Part shown: one piece after another, positions 8,468 through 16,143 of the stretch
Numbering within the stretch: the stretch's first letter is position 1
Layout: each line of letters opens with the position of its first letter
NCBI GenBank assembly: GCA_028293285.1
Contig: JAQGPC010000229.1
Location: 1-48,032 of the forward strand
Source of the DNA: Pedosphaera sp.
GTDB taxonomy: Bacteria; Verrucomicrobiota; Verrucomicrobiia; Limisphaerales; Pedosphaeraceae
Length of the DNA stretch: 48,032 nt
Direction: 5' to 3'
Position numbers and translations under genes: made by a program
The notes under the pieces: generated by a model
Database searches by the model: none
What the model saw: the letters and a program-made list of their open reading frames with translations, nothing else
What the model was told of the DNA's origin: nothing

Positions 8468-10192
8468 TTATTGCTTTGCGAGCTCGAGAACTTTCGCCAC
8501 GACTTCTTCAATCTTGGTCGGCAGTAATTCTCCTCCGCGCAGTTTTACTTCCACCTCGCCCTTGGCCAATGACTTTTCGCCTATGCCAATGCGGATGGGA
8601 AAGCCGACCAACTCCGAGTCTTTAAATTTTACGCCGGGTCTTTCATCACGATCATCAAGGATGACATCCACACCCTTCTCGGAAAGTTCGGCATAAATCT
8701 TCTCCGCCAGCGTCATCACGGCGCTGCCCGGCACCACGCCCAGCGGCGTGATGCAAACCCGGTATGGCGCAACACTCAGAGGCCAGATGATGCCGTCTTT
8801 ATCGTGCGATTGCTCGATGATTGCTTGCATGGTGCGCGTCACGCCAATGCCGTAGCAACCCATCACGGCGGGCTGTTGCTTGCCACTCTCATCCAAGAAA
8901 AGCGCATTCAAATTTTCGCTGTACTTTGTTCCGAGTTTGAAGACGTGGCCCACTTCGATGGCCCGTTGAATCTTCAGCGGTTTGCCACAGGACGCGCAGG
9001 CTTCGCCCAATTGCACTGAACGCAGATCCACCCAATGCGTTACGCCAATGTCACGGGTGATCGATACATTGCGATAATGAAAACCATCTTCATTTGCGCC
9101 GGTCGTCATGTCTGTTGCATCTGACAAAAGAGAGTCGGCGTATATCGGAATCTTGGTCACATGCACCGCGCCCAGACTGCCGGGACGCGCCCCGAGTGCC
9201 GCGACAATTTCTTCTGCCGTAGCCGGACGAAAATTCGCCGAACCCACTGTCGCCACGAGTTTCGCTTCGTTCAATTGATCATCGCCGCGCAGCAATAGCA
9301 GCACCAGCTTGCTATCCACCATGTACACCAAAGTTTTAATCTGGCGTTCAGCGGTTACATTATGTGGCTCTTTGCTCAACGCCTCGATTGTTACCACGCC
9401 AGGCGTCGCAAATTTTTCCGGATGATGCGGCGCAGTGGCAGGCGGCGCGAGTTTATGTGTCGCAATGGCCGGCCCGCGACTCGTTGCTTTTTCCAGATTC
9501 GCGGAATAATTGCAACCCTCGCAATACACCACTTCATTTTCGCCCGTCTCCGCCGGAACCATGAATTCGTGCGAATGTTTTCCGCCCATGACTCCCGTGT
9601 CGGCTTCCACGGCAATCGCCTTCAAACCGCAGCGTTGGAAAATGCGTCCGTAAGCATCATACATTTTCTGATAGCTTACCTGCGCCAGTTCATCGGTCGT
9701 GTCAAAACTGTACGCGTCCTTCATGATGAACTCCTTGGCGCGCATCAGGCCGAAGCGCGGACGGATTTCATCGCGGAACTTGGTTTGAATCTGGTAAAAA
9801 TTCTTGGGCATTTGCCGGTACGAATTGATCTCTCCCGCGACCAGCGTCGTGATGACCTCTTCGTGTGTCGGTCCCAAAATCCATTCCTTGCGGGCCCGGT
9901 CGCGCACTTTGAAAAACACTCCGCTCGCCGTGACATAGCGTCCGCTCTTCTCCCAAATTTCCGGCGGCTGCAACGCAGGCATCAATAATTCTAAGGCGCC
10001 CGCGCGGTTCATCTCTTCGCGGACGATCTGTTCGACTTTCCGCAACGCGCGCAGGCCGAGCGGCAGAAATGTGTACAAACCGCCGCTGAGCTTGCGCACC
10101 AATCCGGCGCGCAGCAGCAATTTATGAGACGCGATTTCCGCTTCAGCGGGCGTCTCTTTCAACGTGGGAATAAGCGTTTGAGTCCAGCGCAT
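8468..10192 (-). CDS. proS: Proline--tRNA ligase (bacterial type, with editing insertion)
   Basis: A 574-aa class II aminoacyl-tRNA synthetase that charges tRNA-Pro. Visible landmarks are the N-terminal motif 1 region, motif 2 (Arg-Lys-Glu-Trp-Ile-Leu-Gly-Pro-Thr-His-Glu-Glu), a roughly 180-residue insertion in the position of the YbaK-like editing domain, motif 3 (Gly-Ile-Gly-Val-Thr-Arg-Thr), and the C-terminal anticodon-binding domain. Length matches the E. coli-type enzyme. I use the ATG at 10192; an upstream in-frame TTG (10204) adds only four residues. No clear ribosome site precedes it. Its stop lies 6 bp from the stop of the convergent kinase gene. Confidence 0.97.
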   Translation of the reverse strand: MRWTQTLIPTLKETPAEAEIASHKLLLRAGLVRKLSGGLYTFLPLGLRALRKVEQIVREEMNRAGALELLMPALQPPEIWEKSGRYVTASGVFFKVRDRARKEWILGPTHEEVITTLVAGEINSYRQMPKNFYQIQTKFRDEIRPRFGLMRAKEFIMKDAYSFDTTDELAQVSYQKMYDAYGRIFQRCGLKAIAVEADTGVMGGKHSHEFMVPAETGENEVVYCEGCNYSANLEKATSRGPAIATHKLAPPATAPHHPEKFATPGVVTIEALSKEPHNVTAERQIKTLVYMVDSKLVLLLLRGDDQLNEAKLVATVGSANFRPATAEEIVAALGARPGSLGAVHVTKIPIYADSLLSDATDMTTGANEDGFHYRNVSITRDIGVTHWVDLRSVQLGEACASCGKPLKIQRAIEVGHVFKLGTKYSENLNALFLDESGKQQPAVMGCYGIGVTRTMQAIIEQSHDKDGIIWPLSVAPYRVCITPLGVVPGSAVMTLAEKIYAELSEKGVDVILDDRDERPGVKFKDSELVGFPIRIGIGEKSLAKGEVEVKLRGGELLPTKIEEVVAKVLELAKQ

Positions 10193-10201
10193 AGAAAATG
10201 A

Positions 10202-10270
10202 CAATTTGCGATTTACAATTGACGCATCGATTAAGGAAACATGATTGCGTTAATCGTCAATCGCCAATTT
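10202..10270. repeat. Imperfect palindromic element, copy 1
   Basis: Arms 10202-10225 and 10247-10270 are inverted copies matching at 19 of 24 positions by hand alignment, around a 21-nt loop. The left arm holds GATTTACAATTGACGCAT, nearly identical to the arm of the element at 39950-39998. It sits between the FAH gene and proS, where it could fold in RNA. Looks like a REP-type interspersed palindrome. Confidence 0.5.
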
Positions 10271-10279
10271 AAATGAGGT

Positions 10280-11035
10280 TTACTTGACGGTGTTAACTAG
10301 AGGTGCAAGCCCTTGGATGCGCACTTCCAACCGGTCGCCCGATTCAATCGGCCCCACTCCGCTGGGCGTGCCGGTGAGGATCACATCCCCCGGCAGCAGC
10401 GTCATGTTGGTCGAAATGAAACTCACCAACCGGTAGCAGTTGAAGATCAATTGGCTCGTATTGGAATTCTGGCGCAGTTGCCCGTTCTGGAAAATCTGGA
10501 TGGTCAGATCATGCGGGTCGATCTTCGTTTCCACATACGGCCCGAGCGGTGTGAACGTATCGAACGACTTCGCCCGTGCCCATTGGCTCTCGGTATTTTG
10601 AATCGTGCGATCACTGATGTCCTGTGCCGCCGTGTAACCAAAAATATAACGCGCTGCGGCGGCTGGCGTGACATTGCGAACCCGGCGGCCAATCACAACG
10701 GCCAATTCCGCCTCGAAATCCGTCCGATGATGCGGAAAGGGAATTTCAATCTTCGCCCCATCGGGAATCAGTGATGTCGTGGCCTTGAACCAGATTAACG
10801 GCTCCTTGGGCAGCGGCTTGCCGGTTTCACGCGCGTGGTCCGAATAATTCAGCCCCACGGCGATGATTTTGGAAGGCGCCACTGGCGTCAAAGTCCGCAA
10901 ACCTTTGAAGGGCGTTGGTTTCTTGTCGAACGAGGGTGAACCGAACACATCCCCGCGTAAGCGGAAGAGTTCACCATCCACCACTTTGGCGTAAAATATT
11001 TCTTCACCCTTCTGAAATCGGCCGATAGCTGCCAT
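10280..11035 (-). CDS. Fumarylacetoacetate hydrolase (FAH) family protein
   Basis: A 251-aa soluble enzyme of the FAH superfamily, metal-dependent hydrolases, decarboxylases and isomerases acting on 2-oxo or 1,3-diketo acids. Seen here: Val-Gly-Leu-Asn-Tyr-Ser-Asp-His at the domain start (about residue 60), the metal-ligand segment Phe-Glu-Ala-Glu-Leu-Ala-Val-Val-Ile-Gly, a Phe-Thr-Pro-Leu-Gly-Pro segment, and the C-terminal Leu-Thr-Gly-Thr-Pro-Ser-Gly-Val-Gly-Pro. The short N-terminal domain is typical of FAHD1/HpcE-like members rather than true tyrosine-pathway FAH. The start is the ATG at 11035. No catabolic partners lie nearby, so the substrate cannot be assigned; oxaloacetate decarboxylase or acylpyruvase-type activity is possible. 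Confidence 0.9.
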   Translation of the reverse strand: MAAIGRFQKGEEIFYAKVVDGELFRLRGDVFGSPSFDKKPTPFKGLRTLTPVAPSKIIAVGLNYSDHARETGKPLPKEPLIWFKATTSLIPDGAKIEIPFPHHRTDFEAELAVVIGRRVRNVTPAAAARYIFGYTAAQDISDRTIQNTESQWARAKSFDTFTPLGPYVETKIDPHDLTIQIFQNGQLRQNSNTSQLIFNCYRLVSFISTNMTLLPGDVILTGTPSGVGPIESGDRLEVRIQGLAPLVNTVK

Positions 11036-11470
11036 AATTAGATATATTTATAACCATTGCCGCAAGCCCCTCGCAAGCCGAATTTCAAAAAACCACATAA
11101 AAATAGGGCTTTTGGCATTATTTTGACGCCAAAATGCAGATTAAAGCGGTGCTTGCTACCTGACTTTAACAACCATTCTTTACTCTTCGGTAACGAAACA
11201 GGCGGTCGCAACACCCTCCTTTATCGCGTCTACTCGCAACAGGTCGTACTTGGTCTTGCCAAGTCATAACTGCTCGTTTTCCATCTTTGCGCTTTGTTGA
11301 AAGATTCCCTGTCTTTGATCCGTATTAATTAATGGGGAGGTTACGCTAAAGGGATATAAGTGTATTTTGGCCAGTCTCAGCAATGAGGCTGGCCTTCTTT
11401 TTCAGAGGTGCCGTGATCCCCGCAACTATTTTATCGCATAAGTGTTCATTTAGAGTAGAGTAGCTCAGTA
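11036..11470. other. 435-bp non-coding stretch, possible small RNA or leader
   Basis: No convincing gene. On the plus strand it holds a short hairpin (ACTTGG...CCAAGT, 11249-11265), an AT-rich patch near 11325, and a strong intrinsic terminator at 11369-11402. A 70-codon plus-strand frame at 11057-11269 has no ribosome site and unremarkable composition. The terminator suggests that something is transcribed rightward here: a small RNA, or an attenuated leader of the protease gene at 11471. Confidence 0.4.
11369..11402 (+). terminator. Strong Rho-independent terminator
   Basis: A 10-bp stem (GGCCAGTCTC pairing with GAGGCTGGCC, one G-T pair) with a 6-nt AGCAAT loop, followed directly by TTCTTTTT. 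It points rightward, but no plus-strand gene ends upstream of it: the preceding gene is on the minus strand and starts at 11035. Confidence 0.8.
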
Positions 11471-12859
11471 ATGCGAACGACCTTTCAACGTTGGCTCGGC
11501 TTGGTTTTGCTCGGAGTCTTCTTTTACTGCGGCACCGGCGCTCTCCTTGCCGCTGCCAATTCCCTCGCCTGGCACCAAAAGGATGGCCGCGTTGACGCCA
11601 ATATCACCTCTTGGGACATTGCCAAGGTGCTCGAAACCATTGCCGCCGACACCGGTTGGCAGATTTATGTGGAACCGGACATACAACTGAATGTCTCCGC
11701 CAAATTTAAAAGCCTTTCCTCCGGTGATGCCCTCCGTTCGCTTCTGGGCAACTTGAACTTTGCTGTCGTCCCTCAGAAAAATGGTTCCCAACGGCTTTAC
11801 GTCTTCCGCACCACTCAATCCCAAGCAACGCGGCTGATTGTCGCCCGCAAACCTGCCAAACCGATTCCCAACGAACTGGTAGTCACGCTCAAACCCGGCT
11901 CCAAAACCAAGATTGAAGATCTCGCGCGTTCGCTCGGCGCAAAAATTGTCGGCCGGATGGATGACAAAAATGCCTATCGCCTCCAATTCGATGACGAAGC
12001 CGCCGCCAACGCTGCCCGTAGCGAACTTGCTGATAACCCGGACGTTCAAAGCGTGGACTCAAATTTTAACGTGGCCCGCCCTCCGGATGTAAATTACTCT
12101 CCCACTTCCGCTGCATCGGACTTGCAATTGAAACCCAAATCCAATGATGGCAATTGTCAGCTTGTGATCGGAATGCCCGATACCACCATGCAGCCTCCAC
12201 CAACCAATCTCGCTAACTTTTTCCTGCCATCCCTTTCTGTAGTACCAAGCTCTCCGCTAAATCCAGCCCAAGTCACGCATGGCACAGCCATGGCGGAAAC
12301 AATGCTTGGGGTGCTTGGCAAGGTCACTGGAGGCAGCACTTCAGTGAAGATTCTGCCCGTGGATATTTATGGAAGCGGAGAATCCACCACCACCTTTGAT
12401 GTCGCTAACGGTGTGATCAAGGCTGTTAACGGCGGAGCCAATGTGATCAGTATGAGTTTGGGTAGTGATGGCGACAGCCCTTTCCTCCACAATATTCTTA
12501 CCCAGGTATCCAATCAGGGCATTCCCATCTTTGCCGCAGCCGGCAACACGCCCGTTACCACGCCTACTTATCCTGCTGCTTACCCCGAAGTAGTGGCGGT
12601 CACCGCAAGTGACCGCTCGGGAAACCTCGCCAGTTACGCGAATCATGGCAGCTTTGTGGATATGATTGCCCCCGGAGACACTACTTTTAAATACAATAAC
12701 CAGACTTACTTCGCGCAGGGAACCTCTGCCGCGACCGCCTATGCTGCTGCCATGGCAGCAGGCTTGGCCGACACAGCTCATGCCTGCGCCGATCAAGCTT
12801 TGCCGTTGCTGCGCAATTCCTTAAAAGCTCCTCCCACGCCGACAGCCAGTGCCAAATGA
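11471..12859 (+). CDS. Secreted subtilisin-like serine protease with secretin/STN-like N-terminal domain
   Basis: A 462-aa exported protein. An N-terminal hydrophobic signal ends near residue 30. Residues about 35-115 resemble the secretin/TonB short N-terminal (STN) fold: Val-Asp-Ala-Asn-Ile-Thr...Val-Leu-Glu-Thr-Ile-Ala, then a conserved Asp-Ala-Leu-Arg-Ser-Leu-Leu. Residues about 130-205 look like an S8 inhibitor propeptide. The peptidase S8 domain follows with D237, H270 (His-Gly-Thr), oxyanion N359 (Ala-Gly-Asn) and S419 (Gly-Thr-Ser-Ala-Ala); the D-H and H-S spacings are close to those of subtilisin, so it is probably active. Acts outside the cytoplasm. STN modules normally belong to outer-membrane secretins and TonB receptors, so this pairing is unusual. 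Monocistronic, flanked by two terminators. Confidence 0.88.
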   Translation: MRTTFQRWLGLVLLGVFFYCGTGALLAAANSLAWHQKDGRVDANITSWDIAKVLETIAADTGWQIYVEPDIQLNVSAKFKSLSSGDALRSLLGNLNFAVVPQKNGSQRLYVFRTTQSQATRLIVARKPAKPIPNELVVTLKPGSKTKIEDLARSLGAKIVGRMDDKNAYRLQFDDEAAANAARSELADNPDVQSVDSNFNVARPPDVNYSPTSAASDLQLKPKSNDGNCQLVIGMPDTTMQPPPTNLANFFLPSLSVVPSSPLNPAQVTHGTAMAETMLGVLGKVTGGSTSVKILPVDIYGSGESTTTFDVANGVIKAVNGGANVISMSLGSDGDSPFLHNILTQVSNQGIPIFAAAGNTPVTTPTYPAAYPEVVAVTASDRSGNLASYANHGSFVDMIAPGDTTFKYNNQTYFAQGTSAATAYAAAMAAGLADTAHACADQALPLLRNSLKAPPTPTASAK

Positions 12860-12943
12860 TAGGCACTTTCCTCGGATTTAGCTACTAGCCATAGCCAGCT
12901 AATCACTAACCAAACTTTCTTCTCGACCTCAATACACCCATTT

Positions 12944-12993
12944 TAAACTACCGGCATTGCCCGGTTAGATTACAATGCGGGTAGTTTATTTTG
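12944..12993 (+). terminator. Intrinsic terminator of the subtilase gene
   Basis: Arms 12944-12959 and 12973-12988 form a 16-bp stem with one mismatch (TAAACTACCGGCATTG against CAATGCGGGTAGTTTA), loop of 13 nt, then a T-rich run. It lies 85 bp after the protease stop. The stem is nearly symmetric, but there is no gene ending from the right. Confidence 0.65.
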
Positions 12994-13183
12994 AATTTGG
13001 TAATTTTGAAATTACTTGGCTGGTAGGACGCTTTAAGCGATTAAAAAGCGTGGAATAAGGGTTTCGGAGCGAGTCGGTCCGCAAGAAAGTGTTTTCCGTT
13101 GAATTACGGTAAGTCCATACGGCACTTGGACTGGCGGGATTTTTGCGGCTTGCAGCCGCGCTCCCCTGCATTAATCTAACGTC
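12994..13183. other. Non-coding region with small hairpins before ccsA
   Basis: Contains CGCTTT...AAAGCG (about 13030-13051) and a perfect GCGGCT-TGC-AGCCGC hairpin at 13145-13159, 24 bp before the GTG start of the next gene. A minus-strand 100-codon frame across here (12986-13288) overlaps the ccsA start and looks spurious. The dense hairpins suggest a dispersed non-coding repeat or a leader RNA; I cannot decide from one copy. Confidence 0.3.
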
Positions 13184-14005
13184 GTGGATTGGCTCACGGA
13201 TAAACATTGCTTTCTGATCGCCGTAATTTTGTACGGCTTCAGCATGTTTTATTCTGTCTTCCTCTGGCGCAAGGGTTTCCGCGAGCACAATCGCGTTAAC
13301 TATTTCCTGTTGTTAATTGCTTGTGCGTTTCATACCACCGCCATGGTTAAACGCGGATTCTCCCTCCAGCGCTGCCCGGTGAATAACCTCTACGAAGCGA
13401 CCACATTTATCGCTTGGACGATTGTGGCATCCTATTTGGTCGTTGGTTCATGGTCGCGACTGCGCTTTCTGGGAGCATTTGCGTCGCCCGTTTTGTTTGT
13501 CATGGGTGTGTTCGCTCTGATGCCCGGTCTGGATCTTCATCACGGCACGAAACCCGAATTTGTGAATGGCTGGTCCAGTCTCCATGCCGCACTGATCTTC
13601 CTTTCCTTCGGCGCTTTTGGTCTCGGCTCGGTGGCCGCTCTCATGTTTCTTACCCAGGAACACGACCTTAAATTTCATAAGCTCCGCGCCATCCTCTCCC
13701 GCTTGCCACCGATTCAACGCCTCGAAAAAGTCGCCTTCGGCCTCGTGACTGCCGGCTTTGTCCTGCTGACCGCCGGTCTCTCCACTTACCCGGTGTTGAT
13801 GCAGCAAAAACATGGCGTCTATTTTAAAAATGATCCCATCATTCTCTGGTCTCTCTTTATCTGGGTGCTTTACCTGGTCTTATTAGTCATGCGCTCGCGT
13901 GGCCAGGGCGGACGGCGTTTCGCTTGGGGCGCTCTCGGCAGTTTCGCCTTCATTCTCCTGACCTTTTGGGGATTCATCCTTTTGTCACCGCTTCATAATT
14001 CCTAA
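13184..14005 (+). CDS. CcsA/HemX-family cytochrome c assembly-like membrane protein
   Basis: A 273-aa protein with about eight hydrophobic spans. The Asn-Asn-Leu-Tyr-Glu-Ala segment (about residue 70) and Trp-Ser-Ser-Leu-His-Ala-Ala (about 125) match the CcsA/CcmC/HemX superfamily, whose members bind or move heme. I do not see a full tryptophan-rich WWD haem-handling motif, so it is closer to HemX than to a complete CcsA synthetase. It starts with GTG at 13184. It is followed 75 bp later by hemA; in Bacillus, hemX is also adjacent to hemA and restrains glutamyl-tRNA reductase levels. A role in controlling early heme synthesis is therefore as plausible as cytochrome c maturation. Confidence 0.85.
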   Translation: MDWLTDKHCFLIAVILYGFSMFYSVFLWRKGFREHNRVNYFLLLIACAFHTTAMVKRGFSLQRCPVNNLYEATTFIAWTIVASYLVVGSWSRLRFLGAFASPVLFVMGVFALMPGLDLHHGTKPEFVNGWSSLHAALIFLSFGAFGLGSVAALMFLTQEHDLKFHKLRAILSRLPPIQRLEKVAFGLVTAGFVLLTAGLSTYPVLMQQKHGVYFKNDPIILWSLFIWVLYLVLLVMRSRGQGGRRFAWGALGSFAFILLTFWGFILLSPLHNS

Positions 14006-14040
14006 CCGCCATGATCTTGAGCCAGAAAAACAAATTTTTC

Positions 14041-14073
14041 ACATTCAACATTCGACATTCAACATTCGACATT
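14041..14073. repeat. Short tandem repeat before hemA
   Basis: Two exact copies of the 14-mer ACATTCAACATTCG followed by ACATT, ending 7 bp before the hemA start codon. No usual ribosome-binding sequence fits in the remaining AT-rich spacer. Copy number could vary by slippage and influence hemA translation; that is inference. Confidence 0.7.
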
Positions 14074-14080
14074 TTTTAAA

Positions 14081-15139
14081 ATGCCTCTCGTCGTCATCGG
14101 CCTCAGCCATCATTCCGCGCCGGTCACGGTGCGCGAACGGTTTGCTTTTGCCGAGGCGCGCATCCCGGCCGTTCTGCAATTGCTCCGCGATTCCGGCATC
14201 GTCAGCGAAGCCGTGATTCTCTCCACTTGCAACCGCGTTGAACTTTATGCGGTCACTGCAATGGAACCACGCCAAGCCTTTCCGGCCCTGCAAGAATTCC
14301 TGGTGAAGTGTCACGATTATCGCGATCCCCTGAACGACGAACTTTACACCATCAGCGAACCACACAGCATTGAACATCTCTTCAAAGTCGCCTGCGGACT
14401 CGATTCCATGGTCCTTGGCGAAACCGAAATCCTTGGCCAGTTAAAGAAGGCTTACGATCTCGCCCTGCAACATCAACATTCCGGCAGTCGCCTGAACAAA
14501 GCGTTTCAAAAAGCCTTCAATGTCGCCAAATTTATCCGCACGGAAACCAATATCCAGCGCGGCAGCGTTTCCGTCGGTTCAGTGGCCGTCGAGTTGGCTG
14601 AGAAAATTTTCACTACCCTGAGCGACCGTCAGGTCATGGTCATCGGTGCTGGTGACACGAGCGAAAAAACCGCGCGCTCCCTGCTTAGTCGTGGCGCTCA
14701 CAGCATCATTGTCTCGAACCGCTCGCACGAACGCGCCGTGGAACTTGCCAAAGAGTTGGAAGGCCGCGCCGTTCACTTTGACGAATGGGCCAACGAATTC
14801 CATAAAATCGATATTGTCATCAGCAGCACCTCCGCGCCACATTATGTTCTGGATCGCGTGAAACTTGAACCACTGATGCGCGCGCGCAAGAACCGTCCCC
14901 TGCTCTTGATTGACATCGCCGTCCCGCGCGACATCGAACCGGAAGTAAACTTTTTAGAGAACGTTTATCTTTATAATATCGACGACCTCCAAGCCATCGC
15001 CGACGACTATCTCAAACAGCGCAAGGACGAGATCGCCCGTTGCGAACAAATCATTCGGGAAAAGGCAAAACACTTGCTAAGTTCTGGCCGACCGGACTCA
15101 TTGCCTCCAAATTCACGGCCAGCTTTTGGACACGAGTAA
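14081..15139 (+). CDS. hemA: Glutamyl-tRNA reductase
   Basis: A 352-aa enzyme reducing glutamyl-tRNA to glutamate-1-semialdehyde, the first committed step of the C5 tetrapyrrole pathway. The catalytic Cys is C50 in Ser-Thr-Cys-Asn-Arg-Val-Glu. The N-terminal Gly-Leu-Ser-His-His-Ser-Ala-Pro-Val block, the Gly-Glu-Thr-Glu-Ile-Leu-Gly-Gln motif (about 110) and the NADPH-binding Val-Ile-Gly-Ala-Gly-Asp-Thr (about 187) are all present. Most bacterial GluTRs have 410-430 residues; here the C-terminal dimerisation helix region is about 60 residues short and ends in a Ser/Pro-rich tail. It may be a natural short form or reflect a frame change near 15080. hemC follows immediately. Confidence 0.96.
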   Translation: MPLVVIGLSHHSAPVTVRERFAFAEARIPAVLQLLRDSGIVSEAVILSTCNRVELYAVTAMEPRQAFPALQEFLVKCHDYRDPLNDELYTISEPHSIEHLFKVACGLDSMVLGETEILGQLKKAYDLALQHQHSGSRLNKAFQKAFNVAKFIRTETNIQRGSVSVGSVAVELAEKIFTTLSDRQVMVIGAGDTSEKTARSLLSRGAHSIIVSNRSHERAVELAKELEGRAVHFDEWANEFHKIDIVISSTSAPHYVLDRVKLEPLMRARKNRPLLLIDIAVPRDIEPEVNFLENVYLYNIDDLQAIADDYLKQRKDEIARCEQIIREKAKHLLSSGRPDSLPPNSRPAFGHE

Positions 15140-15156
15140 AGGGTCGCACACAAAAC

Positions 15157-16143
15157 ATGTCTTCCGACAACACTCCCATTTATATTGCAACGCGCGGCAG
15201 TGCTCTGGCGCTGGCACAGGCGAATGCAGTCCTTTCCCAATGCCGCAGTGCCTTCCCGCTCCTTGAATTTGAATTGAAAATCATCAAGACCACTGGCGAC
15301 AAACTGCAAAAAGCTTCGATGGCTAACGAAGGCACAAGTTTGCCGAAAGGTCTTTTCACCAAAGAACTCGAAGTTGCATTGCTCAACCACGAAGCCGACC
15401 TTGCCGTGCACAGTCTAAAAGATTTGCCAACCGAATTGCCGGCCGGACTGATGCTCGCCTCTGTCAGTAAGCGCGCCGATGTGCGTGATGTTCTTATCTA
15501 TCGCGACGTCCAACACTTTTCTGCTGAAGGCGCGCATCGTGGATTTAAACCAAAGCTTGCCATCAAAGACCTTCCTCAAGGCGCAACCGTCGCCACCAGC
15601 AGCACCCGTCGTAAATCACAATTGCTTGCCCAACGTTCTGATCTCAACGTGGTGGAAATTCGCGGCAACGTCGTCACTCGGATGGAGAAGCTTGCCAACC
15701 TTCCGGAACTCGACGCCACCGTTCTCGCCGCCGCTGGCCTGGAACGCTTGAATATCCACATCACGTCTGAAGGTAAATTGGTTGGTCAGGGAATTCCTGA
15801 AGGCCTGCTCGCCACAATTTTGGATTTGGATGTAATGCTCCCCTGCGTGGGCCAGGCCGCGCTCGGCATTGAAACGCGCGTGGATGATAAACGCATTGCT
15901 CCCATCTGCGAGCAGTTGAACCATTTTCCAACGCATCAATGCGTGCTCGCGGAACGCTCCTTTCTTTCCAGCATGGGTGGCGGATGTCAAAGCCCCGTGG
16001 GGGCTTATGCCGAAATCATCGGCGATCAAATCCACATGCGGGCAGTTTCCTTCCGCGATAAAGACGTGCGTCGTGGCGAGGCAAAGAAGCCAATCAAGGA
16101 AGCAGTAGAACTGGGTCGGCTGATAGCAGAGAACTTGAAATAA
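15157..16143 (+). CDS. hemC: Hydroxymethylbilane synthase (porphobilinogen deaminase)
   Basis: A 328-aa cytoplasmic enzyme that condenses four porphobilinogen molecules. The N-terminus Ile-Ala-Thr-Arg-Gly-Ser-Ala-Leu-Ala-Leu-Ala-Gln, the Ser-Leu-Lys-Asp-Leu-Pro-Thr segment, and Ser-Ser-Thr-Arg-Arg are all conserved. The dipyrromethane cofactor attaches at the Cys of Gly-Gly-Gly-Cys-Gln-Ser-Pro-Val-Gly (C277). The frame is open upstream to 15040, but that part lies inside hemA, so the ATG at 15157 is chosen, 17 bp after the hemA stop. A roughly 20-residue insertion around residues 115-140 makes it slightly longer than E. coli HemC. Confidence 0.96.
   Translation: MSSDNTPIYIATRGSALALAQANAVLSQCRSAFPLLEFELKIIKTTGDKLQKASMANEGTSLPKGLFTKELEVALLNHEADLAVHSLKDLPTELPAGLMLASVSKRADVRDVLIYRDVQHFSAEGAHRGFKPKLAIKDLPQGATVATSSTRRKSQLLAQRSDLNVVEIRGNVVTRMEKLANLPELDATVLAAAGLERLNIHITSEGKLVGQGIPEGLLATILDLDVMLPCVGQAALGIETRVDDKRIAPICEQLNHFPTHQCVLAERSFLSSMGGGCQSPVGAYAEIIGDQIHMRAVSFRDKDVRRGEAKKPIKEAVELGRLIAENLK

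Noticed and set aside
11057-11269. 70-codon plus-strand frame in the non-coding stretch
   Set aside because: No ribosome site, no family resemblance, and the composition looks like translated non-coding DNA.
12986-13288. 100-codon minus-strand frame
   Set aside because: It overlaps the start of the well-supported ccsA/HemX-like gene and runs over the hairpins; no motifs.
14041-14073. CRISPR-like repeat
   Set aside because: Direct tandem 14-mers without spacers; no cas genes anywhere in the window.
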